Positions 62,585-64,000 of a DNA stretch of 64,000 bases are shown here, piece by piece. Numbering within the stretch: position 1 is the stretch's first letter; every line of letters starts with the position of its first letter. Both the position numbers and the translations under genes were made by a program. The notes under the pieces were generated by a model that saw only the letters and a program-made list of their open reading frames with translations, had not been told where the DNA came from and ran no database searches. The stretch spans positions 124,001 to 188,000 of the forward strand of contig JAEUJY010000167.1 in the NCBI GenBank assembly GCA_016794525.1. The letters run 5' to 3'. This DNA is from Myxococcales bacterium (GTDB taxonomy: Bacteria > Myxococcota_A > Polyangia > Haliangiales > Haliangiaceae).

Positions 62585-63186
62585 CACGCCGGCGGCGGGC
62601 GCGGCAATCGTCGCCACCAGGCCGCGCAGCACCGCGGCCACGTCGGCCAGCGGCGCCGTCGAGCGCTGCACCTTGGCGAGCAAGAGCGCGCCCTCGACGG
62701 CGGCCAGCGTGAACGTCGCCAGCCGCGCCGCCAGCGCCGGCGGCGCGCCGAGCGCGGTCACCCGCGCGGCGATCGACGCCAGCCACGCGTCGTAGCTCGC
62801 CGCCACCGTCGCGCGCACCGCCTCGGACGTGCCGGCCGCCTCGAGCGCGACCGTCGCCAGCGGGCAGCCCTCGCGGAAGTCGGTCGCCACCAGCTCGGCC
62901 GCCAGCTCGTCGCACACCGCGGTGATCGCGCTCGCGACGTCCGGCGCGCGGGCGATCACCGCCTCGAGCCGGGCCCGCCACGCCGCGCCGGTGTCGGCCA
63001 GCGCCGCGCACGCCAGGTCCTCCTTGCCGCCGGGGAAGTGGAAGTACAGCGAGCCGCGCGGCGCGTCGGCGGTCGCGACCACGTCGGCCAGCGCGGTCGC
63101 GTGGTAGCCCTGCCGCCGCAACAGCGTCGCGGCGGCCTCGGTCAGGCGCGCGCGGGTGCGCTCGCCCTTGGTCGGGCGCGGCGGGT

Positions 63187-63190
<4 letters not shown>
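62582..63190 (-). CDS. TetR-family transcriptional regulator
   Basis: A 202-residue regulator with an N-terminal TetR HTH (RARLTEAAATLLRRQGYHAT...GSLYFHFPGGKEDL) and a ligand-binding helical C-domain similar to the TetR_C group with CDELAAELV and FREGCPLATVALEAAG (LmrA/YxaF type). The GTG start overlaps the stop of the flavin oxidoreductase gene (GTGA), so it probably controls that enzyme. It lies directly upstream of the PqqD gene but is separated from it by a start-proximal box. Confidence 0.9.

Positions 63191-64000
<810 letters not shown>

Overview
This window is a very GC-rich bacterial chromosome segment, with codon third positions almost all G or C. It contains no rRNA, tRNA, CRISPR array or prophage that I can see. 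Its gene mix fits a myxobacterium-like member of the former Deltaproteobacteria, perhaps a Haliangium/Kofleriaceae-type lineage. The reasons are six eukaryote-like Ser/Thr protein kinases (several with PEGA or TPR tails), two FHA/GAF-type sigma-54 activators, many secreted lipoproteins with Cys-rich or FG-GAP repeats, an OmpA protein with thrombospondin-3 repeats, a bactofilin and a golvesin-type wall hydrolase. The organism assignment is inference; no marker gene in the window settles it.

Layout. 1-8.3 kb: a partial bactofilin, two membrane-spanning kinases, a HATPase regulator and a response regulator. 8.4-15.0 kb: a four-gene envelope operon (TonB-dependent receptor, TSP3-OmpA, two secreted proteins) behind a clear sigma-70 promoter. 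15.2-17.8 kb: FadL-type porin, small lipoprotein and PEGA protein. 17.9-19.4 kb: a REP-associated (RAYT) transposase and a gene-free, repeat-rich stretch. 19.4-25.1 kb: a STAS/zinc-ribbon/PDZ protein with its HATPase partner, a TPR protein and a kinase. 25.2-29.3 kb: secreted proteins, and a sigma-54 activator with what look like its own binding sites and target promoter. 29.2-37.1 kb: a kinase, a GST-like protein, lipoproteins, NrdR, an SDR reductase and a Cys-rich lipoprotein. 37.2-45.5 kb: hydrolase/acyltransferase pair, second sigma-54 activator, kinase-TPR, SDR, P-loop protein and PilZ. 45.5-50.8 kb: a four-gene operon headed by a kinase. 50.9-55.1 kb: amidase, beta-CASP nuclease and DegT aminotransferase. 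55.1-62.6 kb: a candidate peptide-modification (RiPP-like) locus. 62.6-64.0 kb: TetR and a partial Old Yellow Enzyme.

The most unusual content is the 55.1-62.6 kb locus. A 52-residue peptide with a YxxP leader motif and two cysteines is translationally coupled to a soluble ER-type (Ser/His) S26 peptidase. Upstream on the same strand lie PqqD, a methyltransferase, an HprK-like kinase, a radical SAM/SPASM enzyme and a 1239-residue FG-GAP lipoprotein. Other notable signals are two tandem CTGCC-N6-GGCAG palindromes 21 bp apart upstream of a sigma-54-like -24/-12 element; a TAnnnT box 6-8 nt before many start codons, which suggests widespread leaderless transcription; U-tract-less hairpins after minus-strand stop codons, associated with a conserved CAGGTGGAGGCAGGTG tail; and a STAS-HATPase pair that may be an unfamiliar membrane-linked switch.

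Genes are densely packed. At least eleven junctions use a 4-nt stop/start overlap (GTGA, ATGA or TTGA). Genes inside operons tend to have GGAG-type ribosome binding sites, whereas first genes tend to have the TAnnnT box instead.
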